Shown here: piece after piece, positions 23,080 through 32,632 of the stretch
Layout: each line of letters opens with the position of its first letter
Numbering within the stretch: position 1 is the stretch's first letter
From: Monarcha castaneiventris obscurior
Taxonomy: Eukaryota > Chordata > Aves > Passeriformes > Monarchidae
Direction of reading: 5' to 3'
DNA: 64,000 nucleotides
Assembly: GCA_026261815.1 (NCBI GenBank)
Contig: JAMPIT010000687.1
Location: 1,712,501-1,776,500, forward strand
Notes under the pieces: generated by a model
Told to the model about the DNA's origin: nothing
Databases searched by the model: none
What the model saw: the letters and a program-made list of their open reading frames with translations, nothing else
Position numbers and translations under genes: made by a program

Positions 23080-24035
23080 GCTGCCTCTGCTCTCTCCTCC
23101 TCCTCCTGCCCTAGCTGTGTGGGAAAGGCCAGGAGGCAGCTGGTATCCTGAGAATTCGTCTGGAGTATTGTCTCCCTGCTTAATGGGCTTAGAGCTGTGG
23201 AAGGAAAGTGGGAGCTTCCCTGCACTTTCTCCCAGGAAAGGGGAGCCCCCCAGAAGCTGTCAGTGCTGGGAAGACCCCAAAGTGCTGCCCTGGGCTTGGC
23301 AGAGCTGCGCGTGCTCCACCACTCCGTGCCTTTTTGGGGTTAGCCCGAATGAAGCCAAACTGGAATGTCTGTGGGTGCAGTGCTGGTGTCACAGCCCTAT
23401 GACATGTCCTGGCACCAAGGCTGCCACTACAGAGGACTGTCCCCCTGCCAGAGATGGCCAGAGGATATCATGGGCTTCATCCCTGCTTTTTGGGTCCCGC
23501 CATGCTGGGAGACACAGCTGCTGGTGGGGGTGCTGCCCAGGCACCTTTCTGCCACCTTTCTGCCTCATCCCCTGTGATTTGGGATGTGAAGTGCCTTTAA
23601 CCTAAGTGCCAGGGCAGGAGCAGGGAAAGGGTAGAAATACCTGAGTGTGTTTTATACTTTTTTGCTTTGTTTTTCAACCACTGGCACATCTCCACTGCCT
23701 CAGCTTTAGCGGTTGAGGTGGGGAGCTGTGCTGGGCCTGAGGCTCCCTCAGCCCCTCTCCTGCTGTGAGGGTGGCAGGGTGGGATGGGGTGACCAAGGCT
23801 CTATCCGGATATGCTAGAGCATTCCCAGCAGCACAGGTTGCCAGGGAGGTGCCTGTTGGGGAGCAGGATCCAGGGCCAGCAGCATCGCCACCCTTGGTTT
23901 GGCTGTCGAATCATAGCTCCAGTTAAGTTATTTCTGTATTTTTTGAGTATATTAACTCCTGACTAGGCATGGAAATGCCTCTGTAACTTTGCTATGAATC
24001 TTGTTTGAAAAAATAAAATAGTTCTTTTTTTATTC
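23080..24035 (+). other. SESN2: SESN2 3' UTR
   Basis: This stretch of about 950 bp runs from the stop codon to the AATAAA near 24012. It is GC-rich at first and AT-rich at the end, as expected. The open frames in it (up to 162 aa) are chance frames. Confidence 0.75.
24012..24017 (+). terminator. SESN2: Polyadenylation signal AATAAA of SESN2
   Basis: The hexamer lies within tttgaaaaaataaaatag and is followed by a T-rich downstream element (ttctttttttattctctttttcc). The transcript end is inferred near 24035. Confidence 0.75.
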
Positions 24036-24951
24036 TCTTTTTCCTTTTTCACTTTCCCCTTGGTCAGCCCAGGGGCTGATCCTGTATGGCATGTATAGAG
24101 GGCAGGGGTCTTGCTGCTCCAGGAGTGCCTGGAGGCATCTCTGAGTTGTCCAGGGGGGGTTGTGGGAGGCCTGAGTACTCTCCATTTCCCTGAGGGGGAT
24201 GGGTCTGATTTCAGTAAACCCTCCTCGTGATGATTGTTTCCAGTCTTTCCTGGCTGTAACATCTTCCTGGAAAGCCAGGATTTGGACATGACACTCACTC
24301 CACTGTGGGTGTCCCATGGGATGCTCTGATCCACTGCTGGGTGGGTGAAGCAGCCCTGCAGACACCCCAAACCCCACGATGTGGAGCCCAGCACTTATCA
24401 GGGTGTGGGCAGGAGCCCCTGGAAGCTGCTGATAAGATCCCTGAGGGGGGGCCAGCTCTGCATGGGAGGTGCTGGATCCTGTCTCTGGGGCTGGTTGGGA
24501 CCCTCTGGCCCCTGCAGCCATGGAGGACCTGCTGTGCTGCCTGCCCCTCTGAGCAGGCATGTGGAGGGCAGTGGGGCTAGAAGGGAGGCTTGGTGAGAGT
24601 TTGCTGGGGATTTATAGAGCAGAGTCTCTATTTTGGAGGAAAGAGGTTTGAGGGCAGCTTTTTCTGGGAAACTGACGCAGAAGGACAGGACTTCCTGGGC
24701 TTTGCTGGTTGTGCCAAAGTTCCTGGTGGAGATAACAGCAGAGACCCTACAAAGTGCTGTACTTTTAGGGTGTCACTCTGTAGCACCAGAGAACACTGTG
24801 TGAGGGCTCGGGGAGCTGAGCCACTCCAGGGGCCTCCTTTAGCTCATAGCCTGGGTCATTGCATCACTTTAAGCCCCTTTGATTTTTCAGTTAGTCACAA
24901 TTATAAACCAATAAATTCCTCATCTGGGGCATAACCAAAGCCTACAATTTG

Positions 24952-24966
24952 TATATATATATATAA
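24952..24966. repeat. (TA)n microsatellite
   Basis: A short alternating TA run sits in AT-rich intergenic DNA. Confidence 0.9.
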
Positions 24967-25135
24967 TTTCTCAGCAGCTTTCACTGTTGTCTTGCAGGGC
25001 AGGTGTGTTAATAATCTCCCTACCTGTCGCTGATAGTTGTGATCCCAATAGATGCTATTTGTTTTTCACTACACTTGCCCTCAATTTAAAAACACAATGT
25101 GTTAGTGGTGTTTAACACACATCAAAGCAACAGGA

Positions 25136-25175
25136 AATAATAATAGTAGTAATAGTAATAATAATAATAATAATC
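25136..25175. repeat. (TAA/TAG)n microsatellite
   Basis: Trinucleotide units TAA, with a few TAG interruptions in the first half, end in six clean TAA units. Confidence 0.9.
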
Positions 25176-25375
25176 TGTGCTGAAGGAGCACTTAAAGACT
25201 AATGGAGCCCAAAGTGCTTTGCAAAATTGGCATTACTGGAGCTGAGCTGCCCTCGCTGTGCAGGGGTTCATGTGGGGCTGGAGATGAGAAATATCTGTGC
25301 CCTGAGTGTGGACAGCTCATTCTCTACAGATGCAAGCAGATCCCTGGATCCACTGCATGGGCTGGAGATGGATAG

Positions 25376-25449
25376 TCATAGAGCCATGGAATGGTTTGGG
25401 TTGGAGGGGCACCTTAAAGATCATCTTGTTCCAAGCCTCTGTCATGTGA
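25376..25449 (-). mobile_element. CR1 LINE tail fragment
   Basis: Short antisense tail (agccatggaatggtttgggttgg). Confidence 0.88.
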
Positions 25450-26149
25450 GGAGATAAATTGAGGCTTAAGACAAAGCAGCTGCACAAGAACTGGGGGGAC
25501 ATTTGGCTCAAGCAAGTGGTGGGTGGGCACAGGTCTCTGTCCCGGCTCTTCCCAGTGTCCATGTCTGCTGTGGGCCATCAATGCCCTGTGTTTCCGTGGG
25601 ATCACATGCTTCCCAGCGGAGAGCAGTTACCTCAGCAAAGCCTCTGCTGTGGTCACCTTGGACTATGATGGAGCTGAGCACCAGAGCTCCCAGTTCTGTC
25701 ACTGCCTTACCTCACAGGAGCAGAAAGTGTCCATGCCCATGGAGCCCAAAATATGCCCTGGCATCCTCTGTGCCCAGTGCCAGCCCTGGCATAACCTACC
25801 TTTTGGTGGGCACCTTGGAGTGCCAGCGGTGGCTGGGAGTCAGGGTCCCTCCACAAGCCCCTTGAAAATGAGCTCCATCCTTGCAGACACAGTGGAAGAG
25901 CTTGGCAGGGTGGGGGTCCACAAGCTCCCAGCTCTTTGCAGGTAAAAAGCTGATTGCTTTGGATTTAAGGTGACAATGGGGCTGTCATGATGTAGCCAAC
26001 AACCTGTCCTCGCTGGGGATAAACGTGGCTTATCCCGGGGGATGTGCGGGCTCTGAGCACCTCAGATGGCTGCTGGAGCATTTAAGTCCTTGGAAGCAGC
26101 CATGCAGCAGGGATGGTGCGGCCAAGGCTGGGACCAGCTGTAATTCAGG

Positions 26150-26545
26150 ATGTGTCCCCGAGCTGCTGTCACCGCCCGGGACCGGGGTGTCCACCCCGCA
26201 TCCCCAGCTCTGAAACAGCCGGGGGATGAGCACCGCGGTGCGGGCAAGGGGGTCCCCAACACTTGCCGAGATAATGGAGGGGACAGGCCGGCTCCACAGC
26301 CCGGAGCTGCCCGGATTTACAGCCCAAACCACTCCGAATCCAGCCTCGCCTCGGAGGGGCGCTGGAAACGGGGAGGTGGGGCCGGCCCGGGGCTGGGGTT
26401 CGGGACTCGTCGGTGTTCCCCGGCCCCCCCGGTGCCTCCTGCCCGCCGCTCCGCGGCTTTCCCGGCTCGGCAGCGCCGCTCGCTGGGAGCCGGCGAGAGC
26501 TACGGACCGGCCGCTGGAACCAGCCCCGCCAGCATCCTGCCCCGC
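26150..26545. other. Secondary GC/CpG-rich block
   Basis: This is a CpG-dense stretch (for example gccgctcgctgggagccggcgagagctacggaccggc in the second half) about 600 bp upstream of the main island. It ends abruptly at an antisense CR1 piece. It could be an upstream promoter or a shore of the island. No splice donor or coding signal convinced me. Confidence 0.45.
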
Positions 26546-26550
26546 ATCCC

Positions 26551-26644
26551 GGAATCCCAGATTGGTTTGGGTTGGAAGGCACCTTAAAGCTCATCTCGTT
26601 CCACCTCTGCCCTGGGCAGGGACAGCTTCCACCGGACTAGGCTG
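26551..26644 (-). mobile_element. CR1 LINE tail fragment
   Basis: Antisense tail (gaatcccagattggtttgggttgg) that splits the GC-rich block at 26150-26545 from the C-rich tract. Confidence 0.88.
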
Positions 26645-26774
26645 TGGTGTGTGTGGAGGGGGGGTTCGTGCCAGCCGCTCCCTCCGGACCCCTGAGATCT
26701 TCAGGGTGCGATTTCCCTTGCCGGAGTGTTAGAGGCTAAATCCACTCCGAGGTAACGCCCATCATCTCAGGCTT

Positions 26775-27130
26775 CTGCGGGCAAACCCCAAACCCAAAGC
26801 CCCATCCCAGCCCTGCCAACACCCCATCACCCCCCATGCCGATTCTCCATGACCCCTGTCACCCTCTGACCCCAAAACCCCACTCCTACACCCCCATCAC
26901 CCTCTACAGAAAGCCCCCACAGCCCCTATCTCCAAACCCAAAGCCTCACCCCACACTCCCAGCAACCCCCACCCCAACCCCTCACGACCCCCATTTCCTG
27001 GCCTCAGAGCCTCCCTCCAACCTCCCCCAGCACCCCACCACCCCCCTCCCCAAATCCCCTCTTGTCCCTTGACCCCAAAGCCTCACTCCAAACGCCCCCC
27101 AAACCCCCCGTGCCCACCCTTCCCCGTTCC
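26775..27130. repeat. C-rich low-complexity tract (CCCCA/CCCAA-like units)
   Basis: About 350 bases have the + strand dominated by C and A, with dozens of CCCC runs spaced by short A/T-containing spacers. The complementary strand is therefore a chain of G-runs able to form G-quadruplexes. The proline/threonine-rich open frame over it is compositional, not a gene. Confidence 0.75.
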
Positions 27131-27169
27131 GGGGGTGTGTCCTCCCGCCGGGGCGGGTTCCCCGGCCGC

Positions 27170-27188
27170 ACTACATCCCCCGGCATGC
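27170..27188 (+). promoter_or_regulatory. ZNF143/THAP11-type promoter motif
   Basis: ACTACATCCCCCGGCATGC closely matches the long ZNF143 (SBS) consensus ACTACAnnTCCCnnnATGC, which occurs close to start sites of housekeeping genes. It lies in the CpG island just before the CGG tract, so a transcription start at about 27195-27225 on the + strand is inferred. Confidence 0.7.
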
Positions 27189-27189
27189 C

Positions 27190-27224
27190 CCATACGCAGT
27201 TTCCGGCGGGGCGGCCCGGGAGCA

Positions 27225-27293
<69 letters not shown>

Positions 27294-27300
27294 GCGGCAG
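27190..27300 (+). other. Inferred first exon of an unidentified + strand gene
   Basis: A CpG island (about 27100-27620), the ZNF143 motif and a consensus donor (GCAG|GTGAGG at 27301) together mark a first exon holding the (CGG)21 tract. The only upstream ATG in frame with the Gly reading (27185) lies inside the ZNF143 motif, probably upstream of transcription, so the exon is more likely 5' UTR than coding. Gene identity is open. In human the genes after SESN2 are MED18 and PHACTR4, but neither protein's exons were found in the window. Confidence 0.55.
27226..27288 (+). repeat. Uninterrupted (CGG)21 repeat
   Basis: Twenty-one perfect CGG units are followed by CAG CAG CGG CAG and then a splice donor. 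The repeat lies inside the CpG island and inside the inferred first exon. The poly-Gly, poly-Ala and poly-Pro open frames over this region come solely from the repeat. The exact count may be affected by assembly. Confidence 0.95.
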
Positions 27301-28084
27301 GTGAGGCCGGGCGGGGGCCGGGAGCGCGGGCATGGCCGGGCCACCCCGCCGAGGCGAGGACGGCGAGCTCCTCGGCTTGGCCCTGCGAGCCCCCTGCCCA
27401 GGGGCAGCGCTTTGGGGCGGGGGGCGAGAGGGGGCGGTCACTGGGGGGGACCGGGAGCACCTCGGGGGTGCCGCGGAAGGGCCGGGCCGGGCGGGCGCTG
27501 CGAGAGGACCGCGCCGGGGGCGGCCCGGCGGGGAGGCTCCACGGGAACCGGCTCGGGGCTCAAACACACCCCGGCACGCCGGTTCTGAACGCAACAAGCG
27601 GAGTTCCCGTCCCTGTTCGCGGCTGTCCTTCGAAGGACAATTCTGAAACTCAAAACGGCTTGGTCTGGCACTACAGTGAAACCGGGTTTTTCGCCCCTGC
27701 TGCCCTCCTGTGCCTTGCTGTGAGTGTTTCCAGCTTCCCCAAAGTTCTCTCTGAGGCAGCCCGTTGGTATTTCTTTGTTTGCTCTCTCCTGCCTTAATGT
27801 TGACTGAAATTTGAAACGTCCCCGCTGTGCTTTCTGGCTTAATTGTTCTTTCCCTCTGTTTGCATGCAGATGACTTATTTACCTCTGTGCCTTGCATTGG
27901 GTTGTGTTTGTCCAGGTGGAGGTAGGTGAGGGCTTGGTGCCCTTCTCTGGGGCTGCAATACTGCAACAAAAGTGAATGATGTGAGAAGGTGCTCAGCTGA
28001 GGCTGAAATGAGCTATAAAGCTCCTTAAGCTTTAGAATATTTAAATGCTGCTTCCACAAGCCTAGAAAGAGAAGTGGGAGGCAA

Positions 28085-28445
28085 AGAATCCAAGAATGGT
28101 TTGGGTTGGAAGGGACTGTAAAGCTCCTCTTGTACCACCCCCTGCCGTGGCCAGTGCACCTTCCACTGTCCCAGGATGCTCCGAGCCCCGTCCAACCTGG
28201 CCTTGGGCACTTCCAGGGATCCAGGGGCAGCCACAGCTTCTCTGGGCACCCTGTGCTAGGGCCTCCCCACCCTCACAGGGAAGAATTTCTTCCCAATATC
28301 CATCCAAATCTCCTTGTTTAGTTTAAAACTTCCCCTTGTCCTATCACTTTCTGCCTGCATAAGAAGTTACTCTCCCTCTTTTTATAATCTTCTTTCAAGT
28401 ATTGGAAGGCTGTAGTGAGATCTCCCAGGAGCCTTCTCTTCTCCT
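28085..28445 (-). mobile_element. CR1 LINE 3' fragment
   Basis: Antisense copy with tail plus an older upstream portion (cttgtcctatcac, ctttcaagtattggaaggctg), a recognisable remnant of the CR1 ORF2 3' end. Confidence 0.9.
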
Positions 28446-31400
28446 TGTAATTGCTTCTTTATTGCTTAAAGAAACCTGGAATTGTACAGGAGGGAGTGTT
28501 AAACTTGAAGTTTCCCGATGTTCCTGTTTTTCAAAGGCAAGTCCTGGGCAGAATCAGGTAAGGGGATTGATGAAGTTTCTATAGTCCACTCTTGGTGGGT
28601 AAAGGATGTTCAGCTGAGTTAGTTTGATGTGCTATAGAAGTTGCAAGGGAGTGTAATTAGATTCCTCTCCCTGCTGCGATTTCCTCAGGAATGCCTGATG
28701 CTCTTTAAACAGACCTTTTAAATTAATCCAAATTGCTTTTAAGAGTAAGCAACGCCTAAATCGTAAACTTACATGGTTTAAATTCCTATTTGTGAAGACT
28801 GCAAAAAAGGGCAAAATAGAGCCAGAATGAGGCCGATTGTGAGGGTTGAGGCTGGCACAGTTACAACACCTGAAGCTGAGTATCTGAACAGTGATGGCAA
28901 CAAAACCTCTCTCTCATTCAGAGTAGGTTTAACGTGTTCTTGCAAACAGTGCTGGGAATGACTGTGCTGTTCTGTCCCAAGTCAAGGTGGTTTCAAATGT
29001 GTCAGTGTGTCCTTTCACAGGTGATGCTCTTATCTGATAATGTATCCAAGTGTTTTTGCAAGGAACATTTTCTTTCTGGATTACCAAGAAATGAGCTGTG
29101 TCTGAGGCACGGAGCATACTCAGGTCCTGGGAGATGGAGTGGGAGTCCTGTTGGGAACACAGGACAGTGCCACAAACAAGGAGAATGTGATTGCGTCCTT
29201 GTTTCCATGCTGCTGGATCAGTGATCTGTCATTATACAGCCTTCTACTTCATTCAATCACTCGTTAATTTGATTTCCAGTTTAATTTGATGACAGTTTTG
29301 AGAGCCAAATCATTTGTATTTAAACAAATGGCTTCTATTTTGATCAAATTTCATTGTATTTGGCATGTGTTGGAGCATTATATGTATTAAAAATCGCTGA
29401 GACTGCGCTTCCTGTAGGTTATTAGCTGGTGATGAATATTCAGTTACAAGCTGTACAAAACCTGTGTCTGGCCTGGGGTGGGGGGACTTAAAGCAGAACT
29501 GGGTTTTTCTGGCTGGTCTCAGTGATACAATGAGTGAAGAAAGCTGCCAGTATCCTTGGGATCACTTGGATTACCTCAAAACATGTCATTTTTCAGGCAA
29601 AACTGGAACTTTGGGCTGCAGGGAAGCTGATAGGGCTGTTAAAGGCCAAGACATCATCTTGCTCCAGCATCCATTAAGGTGGGAGTGGAGATGCTCTGGG
29701 TAATTCATAATCAGTTCCCTAATTCTCTTTAACAGTGATTTCCTGCATACAAGTGCCACGTGGGTTTATTTTTCTGAGTGTGAGAATGCTTTTATTTTTT
29801 GCTGGCAAGTTTGGAGCCCGTGGAAAACTAATGGATGTGCAACTGCAGCAGTGTTGGGCCTCAGCTTTGTGTCGAGGGGAAAAAAGCCCTTTCAAGATCT
29901 ATTTTTATCAGTTAATTAGTCGCCCTTGCTGACGTGTCAGTGCTGTGGTGATAACTAGTCCCGGTTCTTCCCTGCGCAGTGGGGTCATGGTTAGGCAAGG
30001 AATGCAGCAGCCAGCATGGCTGCTCATCCCCATGGCTGGAGGGTTAACTCCTTCCAAACTGTGCCCCTGGATCCAAGGGCAGATTCCATGTGAGGAGTTG
30101 GCATATAGATACACAGAATTTTGTCAGTCTTCAGCAGAGGTGCTTTCCCAATGGTGACTGCCCTTAATTTTTTTCTTTCCTCGGAGGACTTGCTGTGTCT
30201 CAGTAGGAGCTGAGGTGTGGAGATTGCTGTGATTTGCCAGTGGCTGGGTGACAGGCCTGGAATCAGAGGGCTGCAGATTTCCCAGTTCTTGCTCTTATCT
30301 GCTGATTTTGAATGACTCAGGAAGATCTGTCAGGGTTGGAAGGTGACCAGGCAGAACATCTAGCGGTGACACATTGGTATTTTGCTCCTTGTAGATGAGG
30401 AATTGCTGTTTTCCTGATTTCAAAGTGACAAAGCCCTTAACCTGAAAATTCTTGTGTTGTTTGTTCTATTGCTTGTGGTGTCCCTTGTTTTTGATTCTCA
30501 GCTGTGCTGAGATAGGGAGCTGAGAGGCAGCTTTCATCCCAGCTATATACCCTGGTTGTCACTGCCTGAATTTCTTTGTTTATTGGTGACTCTCTGCTCT
30601 TTCTGCTGAGGATGGGATTGGCGGGGGGAGGACTAATTATCTCCAGAGAGAGGTTTTAAATGCTGTTAGCCAAAAGAACAGGCTTCATCTCCTAACTTGA
30701 ATGAGTTGAGAGAAATAACATGAAGCACTGGTGGCAAAGATATGAAAATTGAGAGCAGTCCAAATAGTTTCTCTCTGCTGAACCCTGGAAGTAGATTTAT
30801 TATTTTTTTTTCCCCAGCCTTTGGCTGGCAGCAGCTTTGGAGGAGTGGGGGAAGGGGTAAACAGATTGTTAACTTTATTCTTTTGTGTTTGTGCTTTTGG
30901 CATACTGATTCCAAAGCACAGTTAGGAATCGCTCACCTACCAGCTGCATGGGGAAGTTCGGCAGTTGTGATGGGCAATTCATTATCAAGGACTAATTAGC
31001 CACAGCTGCTGAGTGTCATGGGGCAAAACAAGGTGCATACTGATGAGGTCGGTTTGTGCAAGCCTGGTATTTCTGTGCCAAACAGATAGTCGGTCATTTT
31101 GAAACACTTTTGGGAAAGATCATTGGACTTCGGTAAAGTTAAAGTGCTGTTAGACCTGAGGGTTTGAACCTTTTCATTGTCAGCTCCAGAAAGCTACTGC
31201 TAAAAGCAGGAATCTCTTGGCTGCCAGTACCTAAAGGTTTTCCTTTAGTTAACCAATCCCTAAGAATTAACCCCTTAATTAGAGCTGTGTTGCCACAGAC
31301 TTAGTTGTCCAAAATCCATCAAGATTAATCCTCACCATTGATTTAAACCAGAGGCTGCCCCATATAGGCTTCCTTCATCACCTCACACTTGTCTATGGGA

Positions 31401-32529
31401 CAGGTGAAACCTCTCTTAATGTGCTTTTCTCTCCTCAGTTCTCTCTCTTCACTTTTATGGGTGCAAGCAAGGAAAATTTGGCCCTAATTGTACAGAAAAG
31501 CCTTGATTTGTAAACTTTGATCCAAGTTTGGGAGGCACTGACTTGTCTGGTGTCTACACAGTGTTTAGTGGTGGGCCATGCTCAGACCTCTCAGTGTGTA
31601 AACACTGTGTTGTAGAGGGTGACTTAGCAAAAGAAGAGGTTATTGCTGGATGTGGCCTTGAGGTTGGGATCACAAGCTGTGTCTCAGGCTGGGCTCATGG
31701 AGGTGAAGCTTCCAGAGGTGTTTATGGATGGGGGGTAAAGCCAAAGTTTGTCACCTTCGGAATATTTGAGCTTTGAACGAAGCATGTCACTGTGCCTATT
31801 TTCAGGGGACTTTGGCTGTACTCACATGCCTTTGAAGGCTGTGTTCTCTTGACTAATCCTTCTCTCCTACTCAAAATCAAATCAGGGATGTCTGTCACCA
31901 ACTGAACTCGCTGCTGTAGGTCGGTGGGATCGGCTGTTCTCACTGTGCCTGCTGGAAGGGGGATTTGGTCAATGTTACTTCTGTGTTGGCAAGAGCTCCC
32001 CTGCAGATGCACAAAAGTGCTGCTGGTGGTGTGTTACCGATTCCTCTCCTCTCCAGAGCTGTCTAAAAGTTTTTGCTGGTTTGCTGCAGTGCCAAGATCT
32101 GCAGGAAGCAGGTTTGCAGGTACAGCTGACACCTGCCAGCCTTCAGATCCCAGTGCAGGGGAGACTTAAGTGGGCTTGTGCAGGGATAGAAGCAAGGTCA
32201 GGAGGGTTTGAGCTGGTCTTTGCTGGCTGCCTCAGGTTCTGTGGGAATGCTGCTCTGCTGCAATGTTGACAGTGGAAATCTGGATGGATGGATCCACAGA
32301 ATCTTTGCTCTGTGTTCCTGGATGGATGACCTTGTGCTGATGAGGTTATCTTTATCAGCTGAGACTGAGAAGGAGGAGGAGGATAATTACTGAAATAGTG
32401 ACAAGCTGTCAGATTTGTGCTAGCAAATTTGGGCTTTTATTTTTGGCAATATTAAGTTTAGTGTCTGTTGCAAAGCAGGTGTAATTTACTGCTGTGTGGG
32501 AAACAGGAGAAGCGGGAAAAGAGCTGTTA

Positions 32530-32632
32530 CAGAATCATGGAATATGCTGAGTTGGAAGGGACCCATCAGGGTCATGGAGTCCCACTCCTACTAGATTTGT
32601 TCCCTTGTAAAGGGTGTTTGTGTGATGCCAGA
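32530..32632 (-). mobile_element. CR1 LINE fragment, old
   Basis: Antisense tail agaatcatggaatatgctgagttggaagggacccatcagg, a divergent CR1 subfamily end. Confidence 0.8.

Larger units (their letters stand above)
24036..26150. other. Intergenic, downstream of SESN2
   Basis: This is mostly unique sequence without exon structure. It contains a (TA)7 run at 24952-24966, a TAA-type microsatellite at 25136-25175 and a CR1 piece at 25376-25449. No gene was recognised on either strand. Confidence 0.6.

Noticed and set aside
23117..23605. 162-aa frame after the SESN2 stop
   Set aside because: It lies wholly within the SESN2 3' UTR and has no independent signals.
27069..27797. 242-aa plus-strand frame with poly-alanine
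   Set aside because: This is another reading of the CGG repeat, and it runs through the splice donor at 27301 into intron.
27004..28059. 351-aa minus-strand open frame with a long poly-proline run
   Set aside because: It is produced by the CGG repeat and the C-rich tract read on the other strand. It crosses the inferred promoter and lacks any domain.
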